Notes: generated by a model from the sequence alone, not told the origin. DNA of 64,000 bases from Nesterenkonia populi (GCF_007994735.1 NZ_VOIL01000001.1:1860001-1924000); one strand, 5' to 3'. Shown: positions 29,203-38,201, counted from the stretch's first letter. Translations and numbers: made by a program.

Positions 29203-29438
29203 TGGACCTGCTGGGTTCGCTCTCGTCAGAGAATGAGGGGCCTCAGATCCCTCAGTGCTCCCGCAAGGGCTGCCGGGCCGACGCGGCATGGCAGGTCCTG
29301 TGGAACAATCCGAAGATCCATGACGCCGAGCGCCGCAAGGTCTGGCTGGCATGCGATGAGCATCGCGGCTGGCTGGAGAGCTTCCTGCAGGCCCGGCTGT
29401 TCTGGCGGTCCACCGAGCCTCTGGACGCTGTGCGGTGA
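29202..29438 (+). CDS. Conserved small cysteine protein of unknown function
   Basis: A 78-residue soluble protein. CSRKGC near residue 19 and WLACDEHRGWLE near residue 50 supply three Cys and one His that could form a zinc or heme-type site. From memory, similar proteins in Micrococcales carry the name acetone carboxylase, which is not credible at this size. The gene overlaps DUF3099 by 1 bp and SURF1 by 4 bp, so it is translationally coupled to a cytochrome oxidase assembly gene. I infer a possible role there, without direct evidence. Confidence 0.75.
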   Translation: MDLLGSLSSENEGPQIPQCSRKGCRADAAWQVLWNNPKIHDAERRKVWLACDEHRGWLESFLQARLFWRSTEPLDAVR

Positions 29439-30343
29439 GGGAGCTCCGCCAGCGCTACGCGTTCCTCGCCACCCCTACGTGGATCGGCTGGTTCGCGGTC
29501 TGTGCGCTCTTCATGGTGGTCTGCTACTTCCTGGGCCAGTGGCAGTGGGACCGCCGCGAGGCGACCTTGGATGAGATCGGCACCATCCAGTCCAACTATG
29601 ACCAGGACCCCATCCCCTACGCCGAGGCCCGGGACATCTTCGACTCCGCTGACGAGGACGACGAGTGGAAGACCGTTGACCTGACCGGAGAGTACCTCTC
29701 CGAGGACCACCTCTTTGCCCGCAACCGGCCGCATTCGGGTCAGGTGGGCTACGAGCAGGTGGTTCCTTTCCGCGAATCCAGCACCGGCGACGTCGTCGTG
29801 ATCTCCCGCGGCTGGCTCGCGCCCGCGAGCGAGGACGGCTCCCTTCCGGAGTCGAACCCTGAGCCTCCTTCCGGCCGGACGGAGGTGACGGTGCGGATCA
29901 AGCCGGGCGAGCCGGAGATCAGCCGTGGCGCCCCGGAGGGTCAGCTGGCCTCCATCGAGCTGGCGGAGATGGAGTCTCAGGTGGGCTACGACCTGATGAC
30001 CGGCGCCTACGGTGAGATGGCCTCAGAGTCCCCGCAGCCTGCGGAGCAGCCGCGGGCCTTCCCCCGCCCGAGCGTGGACGAGGGGCCGCATCTGAGCTAT
30101 TCGATGCAGTGGATCGCCTTCGGAATGCTGAGCTTTGTCGGCTGGGGGTACGCTGCTCGCCTGCAGGCCCGGAGCAATGACCTCGGACTGATGGGCGAGG
30201 ATGAGGACGAGGGCCCGGCCGGCATCTCCAAGCGGGAGCGCCTGCGCGAGGCGAGGGCTGCCCAGCGTCGCCGGCAGGGGCGGTTCACTGATGAGGACGC
30301 CGAGGACGCCTGGGTGGATCAGCACCTCTCCGACCGCTCTTAG
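29435..30343 (+). CDS. SURF1-family cytochrome oxidase assembly protein
   Basis: A 302-residue membrane protein with the SURF1 layout: one N-terminal transmembrane helix (about 16-35, ending in LGQWQWDRR), a periplasmic domain (GEYLSEDHLFARNRP, VISRGWLAP) and a C-terminal helix introduced by HLSYSMQWIAFG. SURF1/Shy1 proteins assist heme a insertion into subunit I of aa3 oxidases. The ctaD, ctaE and ctaF genes lie about 30 kb away in this window. A charged cytoplasmic tail of about 60 residues is added. The GTG start overlaps the previous stop. Confidence 0.9.
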   Translation: MRELRQRYAFLATPTWIGWFAVCALFMVVCYFLGQWQWDRREATLDEIGTIQSNYDQDPIPYAEARDIFDSADEDDEWKTVDLTGEYLSEDHLFARNRPHSGQVGYEQVVPFRESSTGDVVVISRGWLAPASEDGSLPESNPEPPSGRTEVTVRIKPGEPEISRGAPEGQLASIELAEMESQVGYDLMTGAYGEMASESPQPAEQPRAFPRPSVDEGPHLSYSMQWIAFGMLSFVGWGYAARLQARSNDLGLMGEDEDEGPAGISKRERLREARAAQRRRQGRFTDEDAEDAWVDQHLSDRS

Positions 30344-30361
30344 GCCGGCTCGCGACCTCAA

Positions 30362-31960
30362 TCACTCAAGCTGAATGAGGTCCTCGTACTCGGCGGTGTA
30401 GAGGTCCTCGACGCCGTCGGGCAGCAGCACCACACGCTCGGGGTCGAGGGCTTCGACGGCACCCGGGTCGTGCGAGATGAGCACGACGGCGCCCTGATAG
30501 GTGCGCAGGGCCGCGAGTATCTCTTCGCGGGAGGCCGGGTCCAGGTTGTTGGTGGGCTCGTCGAGCAGCAGGACGTTGGCTCGCGATGCGACCAGGGTGG
30601 CCAGGGCGAGCCGGGTCTTCTCACCGCCGGAGAGCACCGATGCCGGCTTGGCAGTGTCGTCCCCGGAGAACAGGAAGGAGCCGAGGATCTTGCGCTGGTC
30701 GGTGTCGTTGAGGAACGGGGCGGCTGTCTTCATGTTCTCCAGCACGGAACGTTCGACGTCCAGGGTGTCGTGCTCCTGGGCGAAGTAGCCGAGCTTCAGC
30801 CCGTGCCCGGAGATGACCTCCCCGGTGTCCGGCTCGGCGGTCCCGGCGAGCAGACGCATCAGAGTGGTCTTGCCGGCTCCGTTGTAGCCGAGGATGACGA
30901 CCCGTGAGCCACGGTCAATCGCAAGGTCCACGCCGGTGAAGATCTCCAGGGAGCCGTAGGATTTGGAGAGGCTCTGGGCCATGAGGGGAGTCTTGCCGCA
31001 GGCCTGGGGCTCTGGGAACCGGATGTTCGCGACCTTATCGGTGGCCCGCTCCCCCTCCAGTCCGCGCATCATCCGCTCAGCACGCTTGAACATCGACTGT
31101 GCGGCGGTGGCCTTGGTGGCGGTGGCCTTCATCTTCTCGGCCTGCTGCCGCAGCTGAGAGGCCTTCTTCTCCGCGTTCGCGTATTCGCGCTTGCGGCGGG
31201 ACTCGTCCTGCTCCCGCTGGACCAGGTATTTCTTCCAGCCCATGTTGTAGACGTCCACGGTCTGGCGCATGGCGTCGAGGTAGAGGACCTTGTTCACGGT
31301 CTCCTCGATGAGGTCGACGTCGTGGGAGATCATCAGAACGCCGCCGGGGAAGGTCTTGATGTGTTCGCGCAGCCAGGCGATGGAGTCGGCGTCGAGGTGG
31401 TTGGTCGGCTCGTCCAGCAGGAGGGTCTCCGCTTGGGAGAAGAGGATGCGCGCGAGCTCCACGCGGCGTCGCTGCCCTCCGGAGAGAGTGCGCAGCGGCT
31501 GGGTGAGGATCCGCTCCGGCAGGTCGAGGTTGGCGCAGATGGTGGCGGCCTCGGCCTCCGCGGCGTAGCCGCCGCCGGCCTGGAACTCGTCCTCGAGCCG
31601 GGAGTACTTCTTCATGGCCTTCTCGCGCACCTCCGGGTCCTCGGAGGCCATGCGCTGCTCGGCCTCGCGCAGTTCGGTGACCACTTGGTCCAGGCCCCGG
31701 GCGGAGAGGATGCGTTCCTGGGCGAGCTGGTCCATGTTCTCGACTTTGGGATCCTGGGGCAGGTATCCGATCTCCCCACGTCGATCCACGGCGCCGTCAG
31801 TGGGCTGGCCGGCCCCGGCGAGGATCCGGGTCATGGTGGTCTTGCCGGCGCCGTTGCGCCCTACGAGCCCCACTTTGTCCCCGGCGTCGATGCGGAAGGA
31901 GACCTCGTCCATGAGCAGGCGGGCGCCTACGCGGAGCTCAAGGTTGGACACGCTGATCAC
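30362..31960 (-). CDS. ABC-F family ATPase
   Basis: A 532-residue soluble protein with two ABC modules and no membrane domain. The first Walker A is GRNGAGKTTM (about 35-44) with signature LSGGQRRRVELA. The second is GYNGAGKTTL (about 355-364) with LSGGEKTRLALA. A charged, Lys/Arg/Gln-rich linker at about 240-305 is the ribosome-contacting interdomain region. ABC-F proteins act on the ribosome E site, either resolving stalls or protecting from antibiotics. This one resembles housekeeping actinobacterial members rather than known resistance factors, but that is inference. The GTG start has GGAG upstream. Confidence 0.9.
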   Translation of the reverse strand: MISVSNLELRVGARLLMDEVSFRIDAGDKVGLVGRNGAGKTTMTRILAGAGQPTDGAVDRRGEIGYLPQDPKVENMDQLAQERILSARGLDQVVTELREAEQRMASEDPEVREKAMKKYSRLEDEFQAGGGYAAEAEAATICANLDLPERILTQPLRTLSGGQRRRVELARILFSQAETLLLDEPTNHLDADSIAWLREHIKTFPGGVLMISHDVDLIEETVNKVLYLDAMRQTVDVYNMGWKKYLVQREQDESRRKREYANAEKKASQLRQQAEKMKATATKATAAQSMFKRAERMMRGLEGERATDKVANIRFPEPQACGKTPLMAQSLSKSYGSLEIFTGVDLAIDRGSRVVILGYNGAGKTTLMRLLAGTAEPDTGEVISGHGLKLGYFAQEHDTLDVERSVLENMKTAAPFLNDTDQRKILGSFLFSGDDTAKPASVLSGGEKTRLALATLVASRANVLLLDEPTNNLDPASREEILAALRTYQGAVVLISHDPGAVEALDPERVVLLPDGVEDLYTAEYEDLIQLE

Positions 31961-32034
31961 AGGGGATACTCCAAAGGGGTGTTTCGGGTGCGGGAGGGCC
32001 GTGCCAGTGTACCGGCCGGGGTCCCGCGGGACAG

Positions 32035-32078
32035 ACGCCTGTGGCCCGACCCCGTATCGGGGGCCGGGCCACAGGCGT
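32035..32078 (-). terminator. Strong hairpin terminator downstream of sufT
   Basis: A 13-bp perfect stem (32035-32047 with 32066-32078) with further pairing possible inside. It lies 29 nt past the sufT stop and upstream of the ABC-F gene on the same strand. No T-tract follows. Confidence 0.75.
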
Positions 32079-32106
32079 CAGGTCAGCTCACTGACTGAGG
32101 AGCGGA

Positions 32107-32433
32107 TCAGATGTTGAAGCCGAGTGCTCGCATCTGCTCGCGTCCGTCGTCGGTGATCTTCTCAGGGCCCCACGGGGGCATCCAGACCCAGTTGAGCCGC
32201 CACTCGTCGACCATAGTCCCGATGTTCTGGCCGACCTGCTCCTCGAGCACATCGGTCAGCGGGCAGGCCGCAGTGGTGAGGGTCATATCAATGACCAGGG
32301 CGTCGTCGTCCTCGTAGCGCAGGCCGTAGAGCAGGCCGAGGTCAACAATGTTGATGCCCAGCTCGGGGTCGATGACCTCCTTGAGCGCCTCCTCGACGTC
32401 CTCGAGAGGAGTCTGTGTTGCGGTGTCAGTCAT
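32107..32433 (-). CDS. sufT: SufT / MIP18-type metal-sulfur cluster assembly factor
   Basis: A 108-residue DUF59-domain protein. IDPELGINIVDLGLLYGL and the cysteine motif TTAACPLTD are the conserved features, and the WMPPWGPEKITDDGR tail is typical of the SUF-operon member. SufT acts as an accessory factor in Fe-S cluster maturation. It is the last gene of the suf operon, 76 nt after sufC, with its own AAAGGAG sequence. In many Actinobacteria sufS and sufU lie between sufC and sufT. Here they are absent. Confidence 0.9.
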   Translation of the reverse strand: MTDTATQTPLEDVEEALKEVIDPELGINIVDLGLLYGLRYEDDDALVIDMTLTTAACPLTDVLEEQVGQNIGTMVDEWRLNWVWMPPWGPEKITDDGREQMRALGFNI

Positions 32434-32490
32434 GTACCGCTCCTTTCTCTACGTTCCATCTTGCGCGTCATAACGACGTCGCACAAGAGT

Positions 32491-32512
32491 TGATTCCTCG
32501 GGGGAGGAATCA
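32491..32512 (-). terminator. Hairpin at the sufC stop (terminator or attenuator)
   Basis: TGATTCCTC (32491-32499) pairs fully with GAGGAATCA (32504-32512) around a 4-nt loop. It includes the sufC stop codon and precedes sufT. It may reduce sufT expression relative to sufC. Confidence 0.5.
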
Positions 32513-33265
32513 GACGGCTGCCAGGAACCGATCGTAGCCGTTGGCCTCGAGTTCGTCGGCCAGCTCCGGCCCGCCCTGCTCGGCGACCTTGCCGTCGACG
32601 AAGACGTGGACGTAGTCGGGCTTGATGTAGTTGAGGATCCGGGTGTAGTGGGTGATGAGCAGGGTGCCCATGGTGTTCTCCTCGTGGGCGCGGTTCACGC
32701 CCTCGGAGACCACGCGCAGCGCGTCGATGTCGAGGCCGGAGTCGGTCTCGTCGAGAATCGCGAACTTGGGCTTGAACAGCTCCAGCTGCAGGATCTCCAC
32801 ACGCTTCTTCTCACCGCCGGAGAAGCCCTCGTTGACGTTCCTGTTGGCGAAGTCGGCGTCGATCTTGAGGTTCTCCATGGCGTCCTTGACCTCTTTGGTC
32901 CAGGTGCGCAGCTTGGGAGCCTCGCCCTCGATGGCGGTCTTGGCGGTCCGCAGGAAGTTGGTCATGGTCACACCGGGGACCTCGACGGGGTACTGCATGG
33001 CCAGGAACAGGCCGGCCTGTGCGCGCTCGTCGGGGCCCATCTCCAGGACGTCCTCACCGTCGAGGGCGATGGAGCCGGAGGTAACTTCGTATCGCGGGTG
33101 GCCGGCGATGGTGGAGGCCAAGGTGGACTTGCCGGAGCCGTTGGGGCCCATGATGGCGTGCTTCTCGCCGGAGGAGATGCTCAGGGTGACGCCCTTCAGG
33201 ATCTCCTTGGCGCCCTGCTCGGTCTCGATGGAAACGTGGAGGTCCTTGATCTCAAGGGTAGACAT
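32510..33265 (-). CDS. sufC: Fe-S cluster assembly ATPase SufC
   Basis: A 251-residue ABC-type ATPase of the SufBCD scaffold complex. Walker A GPNGSGKST is at about 39-47, the signature is GFSGGEKKR (about 148-156), Walker B is FAILDETDSGLD and the switch His is in LITHYTR. SufC hydrolyses ATP to drive rearrangement of SufB-SufD during cluster assembly. It follows sufD by 61 nt. AAAGGA lies 12 nt before the ATG, a somewhat long spacing. Confidence 0.97.
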   Translation of the reverse strand: MSTLEIKDLHVSIETEQGAKEILKGVTLSISSGEKHAIMGPNGSGKSTLASTIAGHPRYEVTSGSIALDGEDVLEMGPDERAQAGLFLAMQYPVEVPGVTMTNFLRTAKTAIEGEAPKLRTWTKEVKDAMENLKIDADFANRNVNEGFSGGEKKRVEILQLELFKPKFAILDETDSGLDIDALRVVSEGVNRAHEENTMGTLLITHYTRILNYIKPDYVHVFVDGKVAEQGGPELADELEANGYDRFLAAV

Positions 33266-33326
33266 GCTGTTCGTGTCCTTTGCTGTGTCTGAGTGAAGTT
33301 CTGAAAAGTTCGACGACGGATACGGC

Positions 33327-34613
33327 TCAGTTGCCGTGGATCTTCAGTTCGTTCTCGAGGTCCTCCTGCAGGGCTTCCTCGATGGCGGGCACCTCGATCT
33401 TCTGGATGACTTCGTTGAGGAAGCCGCGGACAACCAGCTGGCGAGCGATGTCCTCGGGGATGCCGCGGGCCATGAGGTAGAAGAGGTGGTTCTCGTCGAA
33501 CCGGCCGGTGGAGGACGCGTGGCCGGCGCCGTCGATGACTCCGGTCTCGATCTCCAGGTTGGGCACGGAGTCGGCGCGGGCGCCGTCGGTGAGGACGAGG
33601 TTCTCGTTCTTCTCGTAGGAGTCGGTGCCCTCGGCTGCCTTGCGGATCAGGACATCGCCGATCCAGACGGTGCGTGCCGTCGCTCCCTGCAGCGCACCCT
33701 TGTAGAGCACGTTGGACTTGTTGGAGGGCGAGTTGTGGTCCACGAAGGTCCGGTGCTCGATGTGCTGGCCGGAGTCGGCGAAGTACAGGCCGTACATCTC
33801 TGCCTCTGCGCCTTCTGCGGCATAGCGGAAGTTGGTGTTGAGCCGGACGACCTCTCCGCCGAGGGAGACGGCGACGTGCTTGTATTTGGCGTCGCGGCCG
33901 ACTTCGGCGTCGTGCTGGCCGGTGTGGATGGCGTCGTCGTTCCAGCGCTGCAGGGAGATGATCTTCACGTCTGCGCCGTCGCCGACCTTGATCTCCACGT
34001 TGCCGTTGAAGATCGCGGAGCCGCGGTGCTCGATGACGAAGGTTCCCTTGGCGTGGGCGGCGGCCTCGAGCACGATGTGGCTGTTGGCGCGCTTGCCTGC
34101 CTCGATTCCGGTGATGTCCACACGGATGGGCTCTTCAGCCTCGGTGTCCGCGGGGATCTGGATGTAGAGGGCCTCCGGGGACTGCTTGGAGGCGATGGCG
34201 GCGGCGAGGTCGGCCGGCTGCAGCACGGTGCTGCGGGGGGCGGTGCCCTCGGCCAGGGATGAGACGACCACGCTCTCGGGGGCGGAGATCTGGTAGTCGA
34301 CGGGTGCGCCGTCGGTCGGAGCGTCTTCGAGGACGGGGGCGAGCTTCTTCAGCGGGGAGAAGCGCCACTCCTCCTCACGGCCGGTGGGCTGGGGGAAGTC
34401 AGCGGGGTCGAAGCTCTCGGTGCGTTTGCCGCGGGAGCCGGCGCCGGAGGTGATCTCCTGGTTCTCACCGAGCCCGCCGTGGGTATGCGCGGAGTCGACC
34501 TTCTCCTCGGCGAGGTTCTCGCCCTCCTCGGTGAAGCCGGGGATGGCGATGCGGCGTTCGCCGACCTCGACTCCGGCGACCTTCTCCTCCTGCTCGGCAG
34601 GGGTATTCGTCAT
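33327..34613 (-). CDS. sufD: Fe-S cluster assembly protein SufD
   Basis: A 428-residue scaffold subunit. The beta-helix core (about 150-330, with HIVLEAAAHAKGTFVIEH and ALQGATARTVWIGDVLI) and the C-terminal helical domain (LFYLMARGIPEDIARQLVV) are typical. The SufD-type conserved His is in DSGQHIEHRTFVDH. Alternatives at 34679 add unconserved residues, so ATG at 34613 is preferred. It is 117 nt downstream of sufB, with a strong hairpin between the two. Confidence 0.94.
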   Translation of the reverse strand: MTNTPAEQEEKVAGVEVGERRIAIPGFTEEGENLAEEKVDSAHTHGGLGENQEITSGAGSRGKRTESFDPADFPQPTGREEEWRFSPLKKLAPVLEDAPTDGAPVDYQISAPESVVVSSLAEGTAPRSTVLQPADLAAAIASKQSPEALYIQIPADTEAEEPIRVDITGIEAGKRANSHIVLEAAAHAKGTFVIEHRGSAIFNGNVEIKVGDGADVKIISLQRWNDDAIHTGQHDAEVGRDAKYKHVAVSLGGEVVRLNTNFRYAAEGAEAEMYGLYFADSGQHIEHRTFVDHNSPSNKSNVLYKGALQGATARTVWIGDVLIRKAAEGTDSYEKNENLVLTDGARADSVPNLEIETGVIDGAGHASSTGRFDENHLFYLMARGIPEDIARQLVVRGFLNEVIQKIEVPAIEEALQEDLENELKIHGN

Positions 34614-34683
34614 CGTGTTTTCTCTTCCCTCAGGTATGTGTTTGACGCGGTTTCGGGGGTGAGGACTGCGGCCTCTCACAGCT

Positions 34684-34715
34684 TGTCCGCGGCCTCTGTG
34701 CAGAGACCGCGGACA
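34684..34715 (-). other. Intra-operon hairpin between sufB and sufD
   Basis: A 14-bp stem with one mismatch (34684-34697 with 34702-34715) and a 4-nt loop lies 16 nt after the sufB stop. It could be a partial terminator or an mRNA-stabilising element that sets the sufB to sufDC ratio. There is no T-tract. The role is inferred. Confidence 0.6.
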
Positions 34716-34730
34716 GCGTGTGGGCTGTGA

Positions 34731-36209
34731 TCAGCCGACGGAGCCTTCCATCTGCAGCTCGATCAGCCGGTTGAGCTCCAGTGCGTACTCCATGGGCAGC
34801 TCGCGGGCGATCGGCTCGATGAAGCCGCGGACGATCATGGCCATGGCCTCATCCTCGGCCATCCCGCGGGACATCAGGTAGAACAGCTGGTCCTCGGAGA
34901 CCTTGGAGACGGTGGCCTCGTGCCCGAGGGTGACGTCATCCTCCCGGATGTCGATGTAGGGGTACGTGTCGGTCTTGGAGATGGTGTCGACCAGCAGGGC
35001 GTCGCAGACCACCGAGTTGGCGGAGTTCTTCGCCTCGGGGTTGACCTGGACCAGACCGCGGTACGAGGCCCGGCCGCCGGAGCGTGCCACCGACTTGGAG
35101 ACGATGGAGCTGGAGGTGTTCGGCGCCATGTGGACCATCTTGGAGCCGGTGTCCTGGTGCTGGCCCTCACCGGCAAAGGCCACGGAGAGGGTCTCGCCCT
35201 TGGCGTGCTCACCGGTGAGGTAGACGGCGGGGTACTTCATGGTGACCTTGGAGCCGATGTTGCCGTCGATCCACTCCATGGTGCCGCCCTCGTCGACCAC
35301 CGCGCGCTTGGTGACCAGGTTGTACACGTTGTTGGACCAGTTCTGGATGGTGGTGTACCGGACTCGGGCGTTCTTCTGCACCACGATCTCGACCACTGCG
35401 GAGTGCAGGGAGTCGGTGTCGTAGATGGGGGCGGTGCAGCCTTCGATGTAGTGGACGTAGGAGTCCTCGTCGGCGATGATCAGAGTCCGCTCGAACTGGC
35501 CCATGTTCTCAGTGTTGATGCGGAAGTAGGCCTGCAGCGGGATCTCGACGTGGACGCCCTTGGGCACGTAGACGAAGGAGCCGCCGGACCACACTGCGGT
35601 GTTCAGGGCGGCGAACTTGTTGTCGCCCACGGGGATGACCGAGCCGAAGTACTCCTCGAAGAACTCGGGGTGCTCCTTCAGCGCAGTGTCGGTGTCCATG
35701 AAGATGACGCCCTGCTCCTCCAGGTCCTCGCGGATCTGGTGGTAGACGACCTCGGACTCGTACTGAGCGGCCACGCCCGAGACCAGACGGTCGCGCTCGG
35801 CCTCCGGGATGCCCAGCTTCTCGTAGGTGTTGCGGATGTCCTCGGGAAGGTCCTCCCAGGTCCGGGCCTGCTTCTCGGTGGAGCGGACGAAGTACTTGAT
35901 CCGCTCGAAGTCGATCTCCGAGAGGTCCGCACCCCAGGTGGGCAAGGGCTTGCGGTCGAAGTACTTCAGGCCCTTCTGGCGCAGCTTGAGCATCCAGTCG
36001 GGCTCGTCCTTCTTGCCGGAGATGTCGGCGACGACGTCGGCGTTGATGCCGCGCTTGGCGTTGGCGCCGGCGGTGTCCTCGTCTGCCCAGCCGTACTCGT
36101 AGCCCCTGCCCAGGTCCTTGAGCTCAGGGTTCGACTCGAGAATCTCGGAGATCACTCCGGGGTCTTCGGTGCTCTTGAGGGCCTCTTCAGCCTTCTGAAT
36201 GTCCGTCAT
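34731..36209 (-). CDS. sufB: Fe-S cluster assembly protein SufB
   Basis: A 492-residue core scaffold of the SUF system. [19 protein letters not shown], a conserved region with [20 protein letters not shown], and the C-terminal [19 protein letters not shown] are all clear. The Cys in [11 protein letters not shown] corresponds to the conserved C-terminal cysteine used in cluster assembly. GAGAGG lies 6 nt before the ATG. The start overlaps the sufR stop by 4 bp, so the regulator and SufB are translationally coupled. Confidence 0.97.
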   Translation of the reverse strand: MTDIQKAEEALKSTEDPGVISEILESNPELKDLGRGYEYGWADEDTAGANAKRGINADVVADISGKKDEPDWMLKLRQKGLKYFDRKPLPTWGADLSEIDFERIKYFVRSTEKQARTWEDLPEDIRNTYEKLGIPEAERDRLVSGVAAQYESEVVYHQIREDLEEQGVIFMDTDTALKEHPEFFEEYFGSVIPVGDNKFAALNTAVWSGGSFVYVPKGVHVEIPLQAYFRINTENMGQFERTLIIADEDSYVHYIEGCTAPIYDTDSLHSAVVEIVVQKNARVRYTTIQNWSNNVYNLVTKRAVVDEGGTMEWIDGNIGSKVTMKYPAVYLTGEHAKGETLSVAFAGEGQHQDTGSKMVHMAPNTSSSIVSKSVARSGGRASYRGLVQVNPEAKNSANSVVCDALLVDTISKTDTYPYIDIREDDVTLGHEATVSKVSEDQLFYLMSRGMAEDEAMAMIVRGFIEPIARELPMEYALELNRLIELQMEGSVG

Positions 36210-37138
36210 GACAACCTCTCTTGTTGACGCGGGGAGATAACGATTCGCTTCCGGCCGCCCCTGCGGGGTGCGGCGGTGGTCTGTGGTCCCTGTTCTGCGC
36301 GGGCTCTGCGCTCAGCGGCGAGCTTCTCGCGTCCGACCGGGACGTGTGTGGTGCATACATGTGCTCCCGCAGCCTGGGTTGAGAGCCGCCGGACATCGAC
36401 CTCCAGCAGTCGGGAGATCATGGCGGTCTCTTCCTCGCAGAACACCGGATGGGCCGCGGCTATTTCCCGGATGGGGCAGTGACCTTGGCACAGCTGGGTG
36501 GACTGCATGGCCAGCAGGGGGTTGTCTCTGCCCACAAGGCGGGTGAAGCCGGCGAACCCGTCGCTGTTGAACAGCTCGGCGAGCTTCTCGGAGCGTTCGT
36601 CGAGGTCCTCGAACGGGGTGAGCTGCTCCTGGTAGCGGGCTTCGAACCCTGCGAAGTATTCCTCGGCGAGGGCACGCGCGGCGTGGGCGTCGACGACGTG
36701 GGACTGGCGGGAGTCGACGCCGGATTCGTCCACTGGTGCGGCCTCTTCGAGGGTGCCGTCCTGGGGGGCCTCTTCCTCGCCGCTCTCCTCACCCCGGGGC
36801 GCGTGCTGTCCGAGGATGTGAAGTGCGGCGCGCACGAGGTTGAGGTAGTCGTCTCCAAGGACATGCTGTCCATGGGAGGAGAGCACATAGCGGCGGGAGG
36901 GCCGTCCGGCGCCGCGCTTGGAGCCCTGGACGTTCTTGATCTCGACGATGCCCTGTTCGGTCATGGCGTCGAGGTGCCGGCGGACTGCTGCCGGAGTGAG
37001 GCTGAGCTTTGTGCCGAGCTGGGCGGCGGAGATGGGCCCCTCTTCGACGACGAGCTGCAGCACGCGTTCGCGGGTGGAGCCGTCCGCTTCGGGGGCGGTC
37101 TCCGCTGCAGTCATCGTGATGCCAGCCTCAGATTGCAT
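36206..37138 (-). CDS. sufR: SufR-type [4Fe-4S] transcriptional regulator of the suf operon
   Basis: A 310-residue regulator. The N-terminal winged helix (about 22-90, [22 protein letters not shown] as two adjoining helices) is followed by an acidic linker and a sensor domain with C217, C221 and C234 in a C-x3-C-x12-C pattern, as in SufR proteins that bind a cluster and repress suf genes when it is intact. C262 is a fourth candidate ligand. The C-terminus is basic. ATG at 37138 fits a leaderless promoter; ATG at 37114 is the alternative. It leads the operon sufR-B-D-C-T. Confidence 0.92.
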   Translation of the reverse strand: MQSEAGITMTAAETAPEADGSTRERVLQLVVEEGPISAAQLGTKLSLTPAAVRRHLDAMTEQGIVEIKNVQGSKRGAGRPSRRYVLSSHGQHVLGDDYLNLVRAALHILGQHAPRGEESGEEEAPQDGTLEEAAPVDESGVDSRQSHVVDAHAARALAEEYFAGFEARYQEQLTPFEDLDERSEKLAELFNSDGFAGFTRLVGRDNPLLAMQSTQLCQGHCPIREIAAAHPVFCEEETAMISRLLEVDVRRLSTQAAGAHVCTTHVPVGREKLAAERRARAEQGPQTTAAPRRGGRKRIVISPRQQERLS

Positions 37139-37144
37139 GAGTCA

Positions 37145-37169
37145 ATTCTGACCTATTCAGATTTAGGAC
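37145..37169 (-). promoter_or_regulatory. Candidate sufR promoter with overlapping inverted repeat
   Basis: On the minus strand CAGAAT (37145-37150) lies 6 nt before the sufR ATG. Directly upstream, GTCCTA and TAGGTC form an inverted repeat (five of six positions, 8-nt spacer, 37150-37169) in the -10/-35 interval, where a repressor would block transcription. SufR is the obvious candidate but binding is inferred. Confidence 0.45.
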
Positions 37170-37184
37170 ACCAGCAAGGAGAAC

Positions 37185-38201
37185 CTAACCGGGCTCTGTC
37201 GGGCCCGTCCTTCGTGGGTTCTGGGTGAGAACAACTCCTTTGCCCCCGATGACGCCTGCTTCCATATCGTGGTGAGCCTCCTCGATCTGCTCCAGGGCGT
37301 AGACACGACCTAGGGGTATGGCTGCCCGTCCTCGGGCGACGGCGTCGAGAAATTCCTGAAGGACAGGCGCGGGCAGGCTGCCGGCATCACCGGAGTAGGC
37401 GGTGAGCCGGACTCCGTTGGGCAGCCAGTCCATCGGGTAGAAATCCGGGATCGTCCACTGGTCGGACAGCATGCCGGTAAAACAGGCAGTACCACCGGCG
37501 CGGACCGCACGAAGAGTGTCTTTGAGGACGTTGACGCCCACCAGCTCGATCGCGCCGTCAACACCGTCTGGCTCGAGGGCCCGAACCTTGGCGGCGATGT
37601 CGCCGTCGTCGATGAGCACATGGTCGACCCCCACGCTCTCGAGCAGTCCACGGTGCCGTTCAGTCCGAGTCGTGGCCCAGACGGTCATCTGTTCTCGTTT
37701 GGCCAGCACCGCCGCGGCCAGCCCGATCGAGGAGGTCCCGCCGCGGAGCAGCAGCGACTGACCCGCCCGGGCCTGCAGCCCCATGGTCAGAGAGCCGTAG
37801 GCAGTCTGGAGCATCTCCGGCACTGCACCCAGCTGTTCCCAGGGCAGATCACTGACGAAGGCAATAGTCTGCCCTGCGGGCACCAGGACATACTCGGCAT
37901 AGCCTCCATCGAAGTTTCGGCCCATGCCTCCCATCATCGTGACAACCTGCGCACCCGGCGGCAGCTCACCACCAGGAGCCTCCTCGACCACGCCGGCGGC
38001 TTCGATCCCGGGGACTCGGGGAAAGCTGCCGCTGGTGGCCAGTCCCTGCCGGAAATGCTGCTCGGACCTGTTCAGCCCGAATGCCTTGACCCGGATCAGC
38101 ACCTCTCCGGGCCCCGGGTCGGGACGCGGGATCTCACGGACCTGGAGCGACTGGGGCGGTCCTGGACGATCCAGCACCACCGCCCGCATTGTCGAGCTCA
38201 T
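37185..38201 (-). CDS. Zinc-independent MDR-family alcohol dehydrogenase / quinone oxidoreductase
   Basis: A 338-residue medium-chain dehydrogenase. The GroES-like N-terminal domain (PGEVLIRVKAFGLNRSE, then FPRVPGIEAAGVVEE) is followed by a Rossmann domain with GTSSIGLAAAVLAKREQ. The catalytic and structural zinc cysteines of classical alcohol dehydrogenases are missing, which suggests a quinone oxidoreductase-like NADPH enzyme. ATG at 38201 is preferred for its GTGAGGTG sequence; the ATG at 38189 is an alternative. It is upstream of sufR by 46 bp on the same strand. No functional link to Fe-S assembly is evident. Confidence 0.88.
   Translation of the reverse strand: MSSTMRAVVLDRPGPPQSLQVREIPRPDPGPGEVLIRVKAFGLNRSEQHFRQGLATSGSFPRVPGIEAAGVVEEAPGGELPPGAQVVTMMGGMGRNFDGGYAEYVLVPAGQTIAFVSDLPWEQLGAVPEMLQTAYGSLTMGLQARAGQSLLLRGGTSSIGLAAAVLAKREQMTVWATTRTERHRGLLESVGVDHVLIDDGDIAAKVRALEPDGVDGAIELVGVNVLKDTLRAVRAGGTACFTGMLSDQWTIPDFYPMDWLPNGVRLTAYSGDAGSLPAPVLQEFLDAVARGRAAIPLGRVYALEQIEEAHHDMEAGVIGGKGVVLTQNPRRTGPTEPG

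Noticed and set aside
34920..36227. 435-residue plus-strand frame antisense to sufB
   Set aside because: It is Val/Gly/Asp-rich and featureless, and lies fully within sufB.
37170..37195. IdeR/DtxR iron box near the AACCTAACC at 37182-37190
   Set aside because: Only one half matches the 19-bp consensus and it lies over the end of the alcohol dehydrogenase gene.
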